Below are positions 44,581-53,810 of a stretch of DNA of 55,213 nt, piece by piece. The DNA lies in NCBI GenBank assembly GCA_035527755.1, contig DATKZX010000012.1, forward strand, positions 1-55,213, given 5' to 3'. The DNA is from Methanomassiliicoccales archaeon. Its GTDB lineage: Archaea; Thermoplasmatota; Thermoplasmata; Methanomassiliicoccales; UBA472. Both the position numbers and the translations under genes were made by a program. The notes below the pieces were generated by a model, which did not search any database, had not been told where the DNA came from, and saw nothing but the letters and a program-made list of their open reading frames with translations. The first letter of the stretch is position 1; every line of letters begins with the position of its first letter.

Positions 44581-45387
44581 TTGACCGATTATGTGAGCAA
44601 TCCTTTTAGGGTGTTCTGGAGCTCGGCGGTATTGGCCAAGCGTGCGTTGTTCGCCTGGTTGAACCCTGCTATGTGGGCCACACAGCTCTTCGGCATGTCC
44701 CTCTTCCAGATCGCCTTCTTCGTCTATGTCGCTACCTTCGTCAATAACGCCGAGGTCACCGTGGAGTTCGTGGCCATCGGCAACGCCCTGCAATCTTTGG
44801 CCATAGTGAGCATCTTCGCCGTGTGCAACATCACCGGGGAGGAGAAGAACCAGGGGACGATCGAGAACTTGTTGGTCTCCCCGGCGAACCGTTTCTCCGT
44901 TTTCGTTGGCAGAGCTATGTTCCAGATCGTGAACGGCATAGCCACGGTGGTCATCGCCTTCTTCTATGCGGCGTTCATCTTCAACGTGGACTTCTCCCAC
45001 GCCAACCTGGTCGGGTTAGCCCTGGTCATCCTGATAACCACTTTCGCCATGACCGGTTTCGGATTGATGCTCAGCTCGCTGGGATTGTTTCTGCGCACCT
45101 CCATGATCATCGCCAATGTGTTCCTGTTCATCGGCCTGCTGGTATGCGGGGTCAATTTCCCCGTTTCGTACCTGCCGGCATACATCCAACCGATATCCTA
45201 CGCCATTCCCATGACCTATGGCACGGAGGCCGCCAGGATGGCGGTGTCGGGAGCATCGTTAGGAGAGATGTCAGGGGTGCTGGGAATGGAAGCTCTAGTC
45301 GGCTTCCTGGTCATGATAGCGGGTTACCTGATGTTCCGCGGGTTCGAGCACCTCGCCCGGAGCAAAGGTACATTGGACCGGTTCTAG
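44581..45387 (+). CDS. ABC-2 type permease, second subunit
   Basis: 268 residues, again with about six helices, including the conserved central NITGEEKNQGTIENLLVSP segment characteristic of ABC2 permeases and a late PAYIQPISYAIPMTYGTEAARMA. The TTG at 44581 starts directly after the preceding stop, with no spacer; coupling is likely. With the first permease it probably forms a heterodimeric channel. Substrate unknown. Confidence 0.9.
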   Translation: MTDYVSNPFRVFWSSAVLAKRALFAWLNPAMWATQLFGMSLFQIAFFVYVATFVNNAEVTVEFVAIGNALQSLAIVSIFAVCNITGEEKNQGTIENLLVSPANRFSVFVGRAMFQIVNGIATVVIAFFYAAFIFNVDFSHANLVGLALVILITTFAMTGFGLMLSSLGLFLRTSMIIANVFLFIGLLVCGVNFPVSYLPAYIQPISYAIPMTYGTEAARMAVSGASLGEMSGVLGMEALVGFLVMIAGYLMFRGFEHLARSKGTLDRF

Positions 45388-45546
45388 GGTCGTGACCCCT
45401 CTTGCTTCAAGACCACTTAGACGACCTTATTCTCTCTAGTTCAGATAACACTTGACAGCTCATTGGTGGGAGATCATACCAGCAACCGGGGTGTTCACGC
45501 CTTTCGGTCGGTCTCTATGCACCGGATGACATATCGTGCAAATGGT

Positions 45547-45563
45547 GACCGGACATTCCGGTC
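45547..45563. promoter_or_regulatory. Perfect inverted repeat ahead of the formyltransferase promoter
   Basis: GACCGGA-CAT-TCCGGTC is a perfect 7-bp inverted repeat with a 3-base centre, ending 8 bases before the TATA-like GTTAAAATA (45571-45579). The position fits an operator that would affect transcription factor access, or a short RNA hairpin. Confidence 0.45.
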
Positions 45564-45578
45564 CGACGCGGTTAAAAT

Positions 45579-46358
45579 ATGAAGGTGATGCCCATTACCT
45601 GGTCTGATATGACGAAGAGCATTGGTTGGTTCACCACCGGTAGGGGTCCAGGCTCCCTGAGCTTGTTCTCGATGATGATGTCCAAGATAAAAAGCGGGGA
45701 GATCGATGCTAATCTGTCATTTGTTTTCGTTAATCGTGAGGTCAAGGGGAACCATTGCCGTGCTAAGCTCATATCCATGGCCGAAGAGGATGGTATTCCG
45801 GTTATCATTCTGCCATCGGACGGTTTTCGATCCGATCTTAGACAGAATAACATGAGCGCTTGGAGAGACGCATATGGTACGGCGATGAGAGACCAGCTCT
45901 CCCGATATGATATGGACTTCGGTGTTTTGGCCGGTTATATGCTCATTTTGGACCCCAAGACCTGCCAGCAGTACGACATCATCAATCTCCACCCGGCGCT
46001 CCCGAACACCTATCAGGGGACGTGGGAGGAGATCGTTCGCCGTGTGGCCTTGGGTGAGGATAAGACATACGGAGCCATGGTCCACATATGCACCCCGGAG
46101 CTGGACCGCGGTGAGACCGTGGCCTATGACGAGTTCGATATCAGCGACATGCGGAAGACATATCGTTCTCCGGACGAGCTATCGAAGGCCATCCGGGCCA
46201 TGGGGGTCCGCAGGGAGGCTCCGCTCCTGATGGAGACGATCCGGTCGATCGTCGATGGCGATGTGATCATCAGGGATGGTGAGGTCCTCGATCGCAATGG
46301 CACTAAAGGCAAAAGGCACCGTTGCTTATCTCGGACCATCGATGAACAGTTGAACTGA
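45579..46358 (+). CDS. PurN-like formyltransferase family protein
   Basis: 259 residues. The N-terminal SIGWFTTGRGPGSLSL and the catalytic triad-like residues (Asn and His in IINLHPALPNTYQGTW; Asp in ELDRGETVAYDEF) match the formyltransferase fold of PurN and Fmt. True GAR transformylase is about 200 residues; the extra length and divergent N-terminus suggest another formyl acceptor. ATGs at 45579, 45588 and 45609 are possible starts; the last removes ten residues before the first strand. Confidence 0.82.
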   Translation: MKVMPITWSDMTKSIGWFTTGRGPGSLSLFSMMMSKIKSGEIDANLSFVFVNREVKGNHCRAKLISMAEEDGIPVIILPSDGFRSDLRQNNMSAWRDAYGTAMRDQLSRYDMDFGVLAGYMLILDPKTCQQYDIINLHPALPNTYQGTWEEIVRRVALGEDKTYGAMVHICTPELDRGETVAYDEFDISDMRKTYRSPDELSKAIRAMGVRREAPLLMETIRSIVDGDVIIRDGEVLDRNGTKGKRHRCLSRTIDEQLN

Positions 46359-46367
46359 TCCTTTCCA

Positions 46368-46389
46368 ATGAACGAAAGGTACCGTTCAT
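46368..46389 (+). terminator. Hairpin after the formyltransferase gene
   Basis: ATGAACG (46368-46374) and CGTTCAT (46383-46389) form a perfect 7-bp stem around 8 loop bases, nine bases after the stop. The region that follows is T/A-rich but has no long T run, so a terminator function is only possible. Confidence 0.35.
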
Positions 46390-46565
46390 GTGGCCATTTT
46401 CATATTAATTACTAGTAAGTAAACATACGATATCATGAACAATAAGCCTCGTCTCTCCGATCCAAATAGCTGTATCCAGATGATCGATCGTTCGAGATGG
46501 TTTACCATTCCACGAACGAATGCCCTTTCATATACTCAAAGGGAGCTGTGAACCCAGCCTATCGA

Positions 46566-47303
46566 TCATTCTTCCTTTACTATGGCCGAGGCCTCCGGAT
46601 CCATGGGGTTGGTACGAATGGCCAATGAATACAGGTATGGATGATCGACCCTCAAATGGTCCAAGTATCTTAACCACTCCCTGACCAGAAGTGGGTATGT
46701 CCTTTCCAGATCTTTGATCAGGTGATCGATATCAGACTGAGGTAATTCATCGAATTCGGTACGATAGTTCAATTCATCGCTAACATGGAAAACAGCAAGC
46801 AATAGTTGTGTGAACTCTTGATGTTCTACGAGATTTTGGTTCTCTAAAAGCCCCATTATAAAATCTCGCTTCCCTGCCAGGGCAGATTTAATATCGATGA
46901 GGTCCTCGGTCGTTATTTGGATATCGAGACCCTTTTCTCTCAATTTTGCTATAGCAAACCGGTAATCCTTACCACCCCATTCATAACTTGGTTTTAGGTA
47001 TTGCATCAATTCCATTCGTCTGTCCAAGGAGGATATCTTCCAAACCAACCAAGTACCCAGCTCGGTGAAGAATATGCCGATCAACGTATCGAGCTTCAAT
47101 AACTTGTTGGCCCTATCGCTTCTAACGAGAAGGGATTGGATGATGAGCGTTACCAGAAGTACATTTATGAAAACGAAGGCGAGATTACCGATCAAGTAGA
47201 AGAAGATGCCTCGGATGTCCTGGAATATGATAAAATGGATCAGGTATACGCATACCGATAATGAGATCAGCACGATCCCCAATCTAAATTGCCAACTCCT
47301 CAT
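46566..47303 (-). CDS. Uncharacterised membrane-anchored protein
   Basis: 245 residues. Two membrane helices lie at residues 7-27 and 32-58, then a charged cytoplasmic domain rich in helices (TEDLIDIKSALAGKRDFIMGLL, EFTQLLLAVFHVSDELNYRTE) up to the end. I remember similar proteins in many anaerobic archaea and clostridia that carry no name. A TATA-like AGTATAATG is about 32 bases before the ATG. It is transcribed away from the giant surface protein. Confidence 0.75.
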   Translation of the reverse strand: MRSWQFRLGIVLISLSVCVYLIHFIIFQDIRGIFFYLIGNLAFVFINVLLVTLIIQSLLVRSDRANKLLKLDTLIGIFFTELGTWLVWKISSLDRRMELMQYLKPSYEWGGKDYRFAIAKLREKGLDIQITTEDLIDIKSALAGKRDFIMGLLENQNLVEHQEFTQLLLAVFHVSDELNYRTEFDELPQSDIDHLIKDLERTYPLLVREWLRYLDHLRVDHPYLYSLAIRTNPMDPEASAIVKEE

Positions 47304-47699
47304 TTGAACGTATTAACATGTATTGAACCGCATTATACTTTTTTGGCACGACGCCGGGGAGGTCATGGAGCTGCTTGGGCAATGGACGACTGAAAGAGCG
47401 ATCAACAGTGGATCGAGGTCGATGGCTTAAGCCAAAAAACATTTATTTTATTGTAAATAATATAATATTTCAGCAGGCAATACGATCGCGATAGAAATCA
47501 ATCCGGTCATCTTAATGAACGATCGATATTATATTATATAAAAATAATATATATAACAAAATATTAATATTCTAAATTCTAAAAATTAACTTTCAGAAAG
47601 AAAGATAAATAAAGGTAAGTTGTATAACTGGTTAAAATCTTTGATTCGAAATTCGATTTCTTTTCTGGGTCGGATCATCAAAATCAAGGGGGTATTTCA
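47304..47699. promoter_or_regulatory. Very AT-rich regulatory gap before the giant surface-protein gene
   Basis: About 400 bases without a gene. The stretch 47440-47600 is almost wholly A/T, with repeated ATAATATATA-like boxes, giving several possible TATA elements for the gene at 47700. The ribosome site AAGGGGGT (47686-47693) ends six bases before the TTG start and decides it. A long untranslated leader is likely. Confidence 0.5.
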
Positions 47700-50600
47700 T
47701 TGAAATTTAAATTTGGAAAATGTGTTAGGTCCACGGTTTTCGTGTTAATATTACTGTTATGTGCATCATTAATGATGGTCGTCGCTACGGATAATGCATC
47801 TGCAGCACCAGGCGTCGTCGATCATTATAATGTCACTGTCGGAGGATATCAGACAGCTGGCATAGGGTTCGAAGCTTTGGTGGAGGCGGTGTCCTCCGAA
47901 GGAGACCTCGTCACCAGTGCGACAACCACCGTTCATATTGAATTGTACATCGCCTCGACCTTAATTGATTCCAATGCTGAATTATTACAGAGCGACTACG
48001 CCACTCCAGCGTCAGATAACCAACCGCTCGTCGGCGGTCAGTTGACGCTCTACATTAACGATACTGTGACCGAACCCATATACATCTCCATATCAAGTGG
48101 AGGTGTGTCTGGCGCTAGCGAAATCAATATCATCAACCCTGCGGCGATCCATCACTACATTGTCCTTTCCTCTACCCCGCAAATAGCAGGCGTTGGCTGG
48201 AGCGGCACCGCGACCGCCTATGACGAGTTCGACAACATCGTCACCACCGACAGCACGACCATCGTCACCATGACCGAAAATGGTGATGCGTTGTTCTACG
48301 CAAGTGACTATACAACACCAGATGACACCTACCAGATGTCCGCAGGCGTTGCCACCTTCTACGTGAAGGACACCGTTGCCCAGACGATCACACTTACTGT
48401 AACTGATGATAATTCAATTTCTGCTTTCATCGCCGGCATCGTAGTCAATCCAGCACCGATCGATCATTTTGATGTGACCGTCGGCGGAGCGCCTATGAGC
48501 AAGATGGCCGGAGTATCTTGGATGGAACCCACCAACAATGTCGTGGTCACTGCCCACGATGAATTCAATAATGTCGTGACCATTTACACAGGTAGCCCGG
48601 CGTGGTCTGCCTCATGTGCCGGTACCTTGCCGACCGCACAAGCATTCGTATTGGGCACCCACACCTTCGGTGGAAGCGGATTCAGGCTCAACATCGCCGG
48701 TGCACAGACTATCACCATGACTGATGGTTCGATCAATGGCACCAGTGCCATCATCACCATCACTCCAGCGGCGATCGATCATTACATTGTCCGTTCCTCT
48801 ACCCCGCAAATAGCTGGAGTAGGCTGGAGCGGCAACGCGACCGCCTATGACGATTTCGACAACATCGTCACCACCGACAGCACGACCGTCGTCACCATGA
48901 CCGAAAATGGTGATGCGTTGTTCTACGCAAGTGACTATACAACACCAGATGACACCTACCAGATGTCCGCAGGCGTTGCCACCTTCTACGTGAAGGACAC
49001 CGTCGCCCAGACCTTAACGCTGACCGCGACGGACGTAAATAGCAGGACCGGCAACATCGCCGGCATCGTCGTCCTTCCAGCGGAGATCGACCACTTCACC
49101 ATGAGTGGCTACCCAGCTTCCACTATAGCCGGGGAGGTTTTCGCTAATGGCGTCATCGTGACAGCCTATGACGAGTTCGACAACTTGAAGACCAACTACA
49201 ACGGCACCGTCAACTGGACATCCAGTGATGGAGCTCCGTACCTGGCAGCACTGCCTGATGACTATACCTTCACGAGCGGTGACGCAGGCGTACACACCTT
49301 CGCCGGTGCAGGTTTCGTTCTCTACACCACTGCGTCACAGACGATCACCGTAAGTGATACCAACAATTCGGTGACCCTGACAAGTATCAGCATAACCGTC
49401 AACCCCACGGCGATCGACCACTACATCGTCGCTTCCTCTTCCCCGCAGGTAGCTGGAGTGGGCTGGAGCGACATCGCGACCGCCTATGACCAGTTCGACA
49501 ACATCGTCACCACCGACAGCACGACCGTCGTTACCATGACCGAAAATGGTGATGCGGTGTTCTACACCAGCAGCTCATACGCTGTTGAAGGCAATACATA
49601 CACGCTGTCAGCAGGCGTTGCCACCTTCTTTGTGAAGGACAACGTCGCTCAAACATTAGGACTGAGGGCGATGGACGGAAATGACAAGACCGGCAACATC
49701 ACCGGCATTGTCGTCCTTCCAGCGAATATCTCTGAATACGAGATCGTTTCCTCTACCCCGCAAATAGCTGGAGTAGGCTGGAGCGGCACCGTGACCGCCT
49801 ATGATTTTTTTGGTAACTTGGTCTACACTGATAACACATCAGTGTTCCGTATGACAATAACAGCACCCCAAAATCTTATGTTCTACTCCGACGACAACTA
49901 TACTGGTGGGTCCAATACCGGCCAATATACGCTGTCTGAAGGCATAGCTACATACTATGTGAGGGACACCGTCGCTGAGACAATATATCTGTATGGAATT
50001 GATCTGAGCAACTCTATATCGGATACATCTGACGACATCGTCGTCAACCCCGCGGCGATTGAATATTATATGGTCGGCCCTTCTACCTCGCAGGTAGCTG
50101 GAGTGGGCTGGAGCGGCACTGCGACCGCCTATGACTTTTTCGGTAACATGGTCACCACCGACAGCTTAACCTATGTCAACATGACCGCCACCGGTTCAGC
50201 GGTGTTCTACGAAGGTGACTATGCAACAGAAAATAATACCTACCAGCTGTCCGCTGGTGTTGCCACCTTCTACGTGAGGGACACCGTCGCTCAAACAATA
50301 ACGCTGACCGCGACGGACGGAAATAACAAGACTGGTTACATCTCCGGCATCGTCATCAACCCCGCGGCGATCGACCACTACCATGTCGTTTCCTCCTCCC
50401 CGCAGATAGCCGGAGTGGGCTGGAGCGGCACTGCGACCGCTCATGACGTGTTCCATAACGTGGTCACCATTGACAGCACAACCGTCGTCACCATGACCGC
50501 CACCGGTTCAGCGGTGTTCTACACCAGCATCACATACGCAACCCCTGGTGACACATACACGCTGTCCGCAGGCGTCGCCACCTTCTACGTGAAGGACAAC

Positions 50601-53414
50601 GTCACCCAGACCTTAACGCTGACCGCGACGGACGGAAATAGCAAGACCGGCAACATCGCTGGCATCGTAGTTCTTCCAGCGGAGATCGATCACTTCACCA
50701 TGATCAACTACCCGGCCTCTACTACGGCTGGAGTTGCCTTTGTGGCCGGTGTCACCGTGACCGCCTACGACGAGTTCGACAACGTGAAGACCAACTACAA
50801 CGGCACCGTCAACTGGACATCCAGTGATGGTGCTCCGTACCCGGCATCATTGCCTGTGGACTATACCTTCACGAGCAGTGACGCAGGCGTACATACGTTC
50901 GCCGGTGCAGGTTTCACACTCTACACCACTGCGTCACAGACGATCACCGTCAGTGACACGGTCTTATCGGCGACAAATACCAGTACCAGCATCACCGTCC
51001 TTCCGGCGGTGATCGATCACTTCAGCATTGAAGGCTGCCCAATATTTACTATCGCTGGAGATGGCTTCGATGCTGGCGTCACTGTGACCGCCTACGACGA
51101 GTTCGACAACGTGAAGACCAACTATGAAGGCACCATCAACTGGACATCCAGTGATGGTGCTCCGTACCCGGCAACACTGCCTGGGGACTATACCTTCACG
51201 AGCGGTGACGCAGGCGTACATGTATTCGCCGGTGCAGGTTTCATACTCTACACCACTGTGGTACAGACGATCAGCGTAAGTGACACGGTCGACTCGTCGA
51301 CCATCTCGGAAAGCGATGATATCGTCGTCGGTCCGGCCGCGATCCATCACTTCAGCATGATCAACTACCCGGCACAAACCTATGCTGGCGTTGCCTTTGT
51401 GGCTGATGTAACTGTGACCGCCTATGACGAGTTCGACAACGTGAAGACCAACTACGTAGGCACCGTCACCTGGACATCCAGTGACCCGTACCCGGCATCA
51501 CTGCCTGGGGACTACACCTTCGTGCTCGGTGACGCAGGCGTACGCACCTTCGCCGGTGCAGATTTCATACTCTACACCCTCCCGTCACAGACGATAACTG
51601 TCAGTGACACGGTCGACTCGGCGACACTGACGAGCGCCAGCATCACCATGTTGGTCAACGACCGCCCCATCGACATCGTGATGGATGTCGGAGCGATCCA
51701 ATTCCCAGGCGAATTCGTCACCTGGTGGATGATGATGACCGTGAACGGACAACCGTTCGACCCATCGGGAATGATCGCCACCCTGTACACGCCTGAATTA
51801 AGTTCGATCGACCTGTCCGGGGAAATGTACGGGATCAACCCAGGCTTATGGATCGTTAACTGGACCGTCCCGGGAGACGCTCTGGCTGGCCAGTACACTC
51901 TGGTGTTGACAGTTAACGATGGCTTCAGCTACGGTGGCTCGCTTAGTACCTTTGTGGTCTCCGATAATCTGGTCGATATGGGTGCCAGGGTCGTGAGCAT
52001 GGACGGCAACGTCACCTTGGTCCAGACCGACATCGGTCTGATCAAGCTGAACCTCACTGCCATCAACGCCTATATCGCGTCGATCAACGGAACACTGGTG
52101 ACCATACAGACCGACATCGGCAGCATACAGGCCGACATAACCGCCATCAATGGAAATTTGACAACCATCGAGGGTGACATCGCCACCATACAGACCGACA
52201 TCGGTACCATACAGGCCAGTGTCACCAGTATCAACGCCTATATCGCGTCGATCAACGGAACACTGGTAACCATACAGACCGACATCGGCAGCATTCAGGA
52301 GAACGCCTCCGCAATGAATGCAAGGTTGACAGCCATCGAAGGTGACATCGCCACCATACAGACCGACATCGGCAACATCCAGGTAGATATCGCTGACATC
52401 AACGCTCTACTGGTATCGATAAACGGTACCATAGCGACGATTCAAACCGACATCGGTACCATACAGGAGAACATAACCGCCATCAATGGAAGGCTAACCT
52501 CCATCGAAGGTAATGTTGCCACCATACAGACCGACATCGGTACAATCCAGGTAGATATCGCTGACATCAACGTTCTACTGGTATCGATCAACGGAACACT
52601 GGTAACTATACAGACCGACATCGGCAGCATACAGGAGAACGCCTCCGCAATGAATGCTAGGCTAACCATGATCGAGGGTGACATCGCCACCATACAGACC
52701 GACATCGGTACCATACTGGCCAATGTCACCAGTATCAACGCCTATATCGCGTCGATCAACAGCACCCTGGCGACGATACAGACCGACATCGGTACCATTC
52801 AGGTAGATGTCTCCAGTATCAACACCTATATCGCGTCGATCAACAGCACCCTGGTAACCATACAGACCGACATCGGTACCATACAGGAGAACATAACCGC
52901 CATCAATGGAAGGCTAACCTCCATCGAAGGTAATGTTGCCACCATAAGAACTGATATAGGCACTATCCGGGTCGATATAGCTAACATCAGAGCAAGTGTA
53001 GTATCGATCGAAGGCACCCTGGTGACGATACAGACCGACATCGGCACCATCCAGGAGAACATAACCGCCATAAATGCAAGGCTGACCGCCATCGAAGGTA
53101 CTGTTGCCACCGTACAGACCGACATCGGCACCATCCAGGTACAACTTGCCGCACTGAACACCACGGTTACTAGTATAGAGGGCAATGTGGCCACTATACA
53201 GACTTCACTGGGGACATTGACCGGAACCGTGTACAGCATCGAAGGCAACGTGGCGACCATACACACTGAGCTGGGAACCATGCAGGCGGACGTCTCCGGA
53301 TTAGAGACCGAGACTCAGAACAACAACATCTACACTCTGGTCGCCATCGTGCTATTGGTGATCACCCTGCTGGTCTGCATATATGGTCTGGTAAGGCGGA
53401 GGAACTTCTTCTGA
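47700..53414 (+). CDS. Giant repetitive surface protein: Ig-like repeats, coiled-coil stalk, membrane anchor
   Basis: 1904 residues. A signal peptide (STVFVLILLLCASLMMVVAT) is followed by about eleven tandem domains of 90-110 residues in two alternating types: A, with SSTPQIAGVGWSGTATAYD, and B, with WTSSDGAPYPASLPGDYTF. Both resemble bacterial Ig-like/invasin-type repeats. A different Ig-like domain (about 1320-1425) leads into a stalk of about 440 residues in which IQTDIGTIQ recurs every 28 residues, four exact heptads with Ile/Val at positions a and e. A membrane helix (YTLVAIVLLVITLLVCIYGL) and RRRNFF close the chain. It is probably a rod-like cell-surface adhesin or S-layer-associated stalk. 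The TTG start is set by AAGGGGGT six bases upstream. Confidence 0.9.
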   Translation: MKFKFGKCVRSTVFVLILLLCASLMMVVATDNASAAPGVVDHYNVTVGGYQTAGIGFEALVEAVSSEGDLVTSATTTVHIELYIASTLIDSNAELLQSDYATPASDNQPLVGGQLTLYINDTVTEPIYISISSGGVSGASEINIINPAAIHHYIVLSSTPQIAGVGWSGTATAYDEFDNIVTTDSTTIVTMTENGDALFYASDYTTPDDTYQMSAGVATFYVKDTVAQTITLTVTDDNSISAFIAGIVVNPAPIDHFDVTVGGAPMSKMAGVSWMEPTNNVVVTAHDEFNNVVTIYTGSPAWSASCAGTLPTAQAFVLGTHTFGGSGFRLNIAGAQTITMTDGSINGTSAIITITPAAIDHYIVRSSTPQIAGVGWSGNATAYDDFDNIVTTDSTTVVTMTENGDALFYASDYTTPDDTYQMSAGVATFYVKDTVAQTLTLTATDVNSRTGNIAGIVVLPAEIDHFTMSGYPASTIAGEVFANGVIVTAYDEFDNLKTNYNGTVNWTSSDGAPYLAALPDDYTFTSGDAGVHTFAGAGFVLYTTASQTITVSDTNNSVTLTSISITVNPTAIDHYIVASSSPQVAGVGWSDIATAYDQFDNIVTTDSTTVVTMTENGDAVFYTSSSYAVEGNTYTLSAGVATFFVKDNVAQTLGLRAMDGNDKTGNITGIVVLPANISEYEIVSSTPQIAGVGWSGTVTAYDFFGNLVYTDNTSVFRMTITAPQNLMFYSDDNYTGGSNTGQYTLSEGIATYYVRDTVAETIYLYGIDLSNSISDTSDDIVVNPAAIEYYMVGPSTSQVAGVGWSGTATAYDFFGNMVTTDSLTYVNMTATGSAVFYEGDYATENNTYQLSAGVATFYVRDTVAQTITLTATDGNNKTGYISGIVINPAAIDHYHVVSSSPQIAGVGWSGTATAHDVFHNVVTIDSTTVVTMTATGSAVFYTSITYATPGDTYTLSAGVATFYVKDNVTQTLTLTATDGNSKTGNIAGIVVLPAEIDHFTMINYPASTTAGVAFVAGVTVTAYDEFDNVKTNYNGTVNWTSSDGAPYPASLPVDYTFTSSDAGVHTFAGAGFTLYTTASQTITVSDTVLSATNTSTSITVLPAVIDHFSIEGCPIFTIAGDGFDAGVTVTAYDEFDNVKTNYEGTINWTSSDGAPYPATLPGDYTFTSGDAGVHVFAGAGFILYTTVVQTISVSDTVDSSTISESDDIVVGPAAIHHFSMINYPAQTYAGVAFVADVTVTAYDEFDNVKTNYVGTVTWTSSDPYPASLPGDYTFVLGDAGVRTFAGADFILYTLPSQTITVSDTVDSATLTSASITMLVNDRPIDIVMDVGAIQFPGEFVTWWMMMTVNGQPFDPSGMIATLYTPELSSIDLSGEMYGINPGLWIVNWTVPGDALAGQYTLVLTVNDGFSYGGSLSTFVVSDNLVDMGARVVSMDGNVTLVQTDIGLIKLNLTAINAYIASINGTLVTIQTDIGSIQADITAINGNLTTIEGDIATIQTDIGTIQASVTSINAYIASINGTLVTIQTDIGSIQENASAMNARLTAIEGDIATIQTDIGNIQVDIADINALLVSINGTIATIQTDIGTIQENITAINGRLTSIEGNVATIQTDIGTIQVDIADINVLLVSINGTLVTIQTDIGSIQENASAMNARLTMIEGDIATIQTDIGTILANVTSINAYIASINSTLATIQTDIGTIQVDVSSINTYIASINSTLVTIQTDIGTIQENITAINGRLTSIEGNVATIRTDIGTIRVDIANIRASVVSIEGTLVTIQTDIGTIQENITAINARLTAIEGTVATVQTDIGTIQVQLAALNTTVTSIEGNVATIQTSLGTLTGTVYSIEGNVATIHTELGTMQADVSGLETETQNNNIYTLVAIVLLVITLLVCIYGLVRRRNFF
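48263..48376 (+). repeat. 114-base exact repeat, copy 1
   Basis: Identical over 114 bases to 48890-49003, inside two type-A domains. Exact identity in coding DNA points to recent duplication or gene conversion. Confidence 0.9.
48890..49003 (+). repeat. 114-base exact repeat, copy 2
   Basis: Exact copy of 48263-48376, 627 bases downstream; the interval spans one A plus one B-like domain, so the pair may have been duplicated together. Confidence 0.9.
51985..53316 (+). repeat. 84-base (28-residue) coiled-coil coding repeats
   Basis: Sixteen or so units each include ACAGACCGACATCGG or a close variant. Two blocks alternate, one ending in INAYIASINGTL and another in INGRLTSIEGNV; later units (from about 53150) diverge. 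The period is 84 bases, four heptads. Confidence 0.9.
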
Positions 53415-53435
53415 GATCAGAAAACGCGTGCTAAA

Positions 53436-53463
53436 AGTGGCCTAACCAGCCACTCCCTTTTTT
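53436..53463 (+). terminator. Hairpin plus T-run after the surface-protein gene
   Basis: AGTGGC (53436-53441) pairs with GCCACT (53449-53454) around CTAACCA, followed by a run of seven Ts. It lies 22 bases after the stop and is a good terminator candidate. Confidence 0.7.
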
Positions 53464-53613
53464 CTTTTTATTTTTATACGTTTACTGCCTGATCGACACT
53501 GATGGGGACATGGTTCGAGGATGATCGTCGAACCGAGCCAAAACTAAATGAAAAGAGATGATTTAGAAAAGATTTTGATAAAACAGGTAATTTTTGTTCC
53601 TGAAGTTGTGTTA

Positions 53614-53650
53614 TGGTGCTTCCGTCGGGATTTGAACTCGGGTAGGGGCC
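53614..53650 (-). pseudogene. Decayed tRNA 3' end with encoded CCA (copy 1)
   Basis: The reverse strand reads CCCGAGTTCAAATCCCGACGG then AAGCACCA: a T loop (TTCAAAT), an acceptor 3' strand, discriminator A and encoded CCA. The T stem no longer pairs well, and no 5' half follows. Its first 19 bases match copy 2 at 54930 with one mismatch, making a direct repeat that brackets the EamA gene. Confidence 0.65.
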
Positions 53651-53810
53651 AGGTATTCCATTCTTAAATTACAATATAATAATATTTCTCATATTAATTG
53701 AAATCCGAACCTGTAAATGTTAATGACCACTTTATATTTGTTTAAGAAATAATTTTTCTATGGGCTTTGGGATTGGAAAAGAACATAAATGCCATCTATA
53801 TTGACACGCC

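Larger units (their letters stand above)
47818..51654 (+). repeat. Tandem Ig-like domain repeats within the surface-protein gene
   Basis: About eleven units of 270-330 bases. Order after a divergent first unit: A, B-like, A, B, A, A-like, A, A, B, B, B. Cores GVGWSG and YDEFDN recur at the DNA level, so units have multiplied or been homogenised recently. Confidence 0.85.

Noticed and set aside
47818-53316. CRISPR-like array
   Set aside because: The repeats are in frame, 84 or about 300 bases long, and encode regular protein units; there are no short direct repeats with unique spacers and no cas genes.
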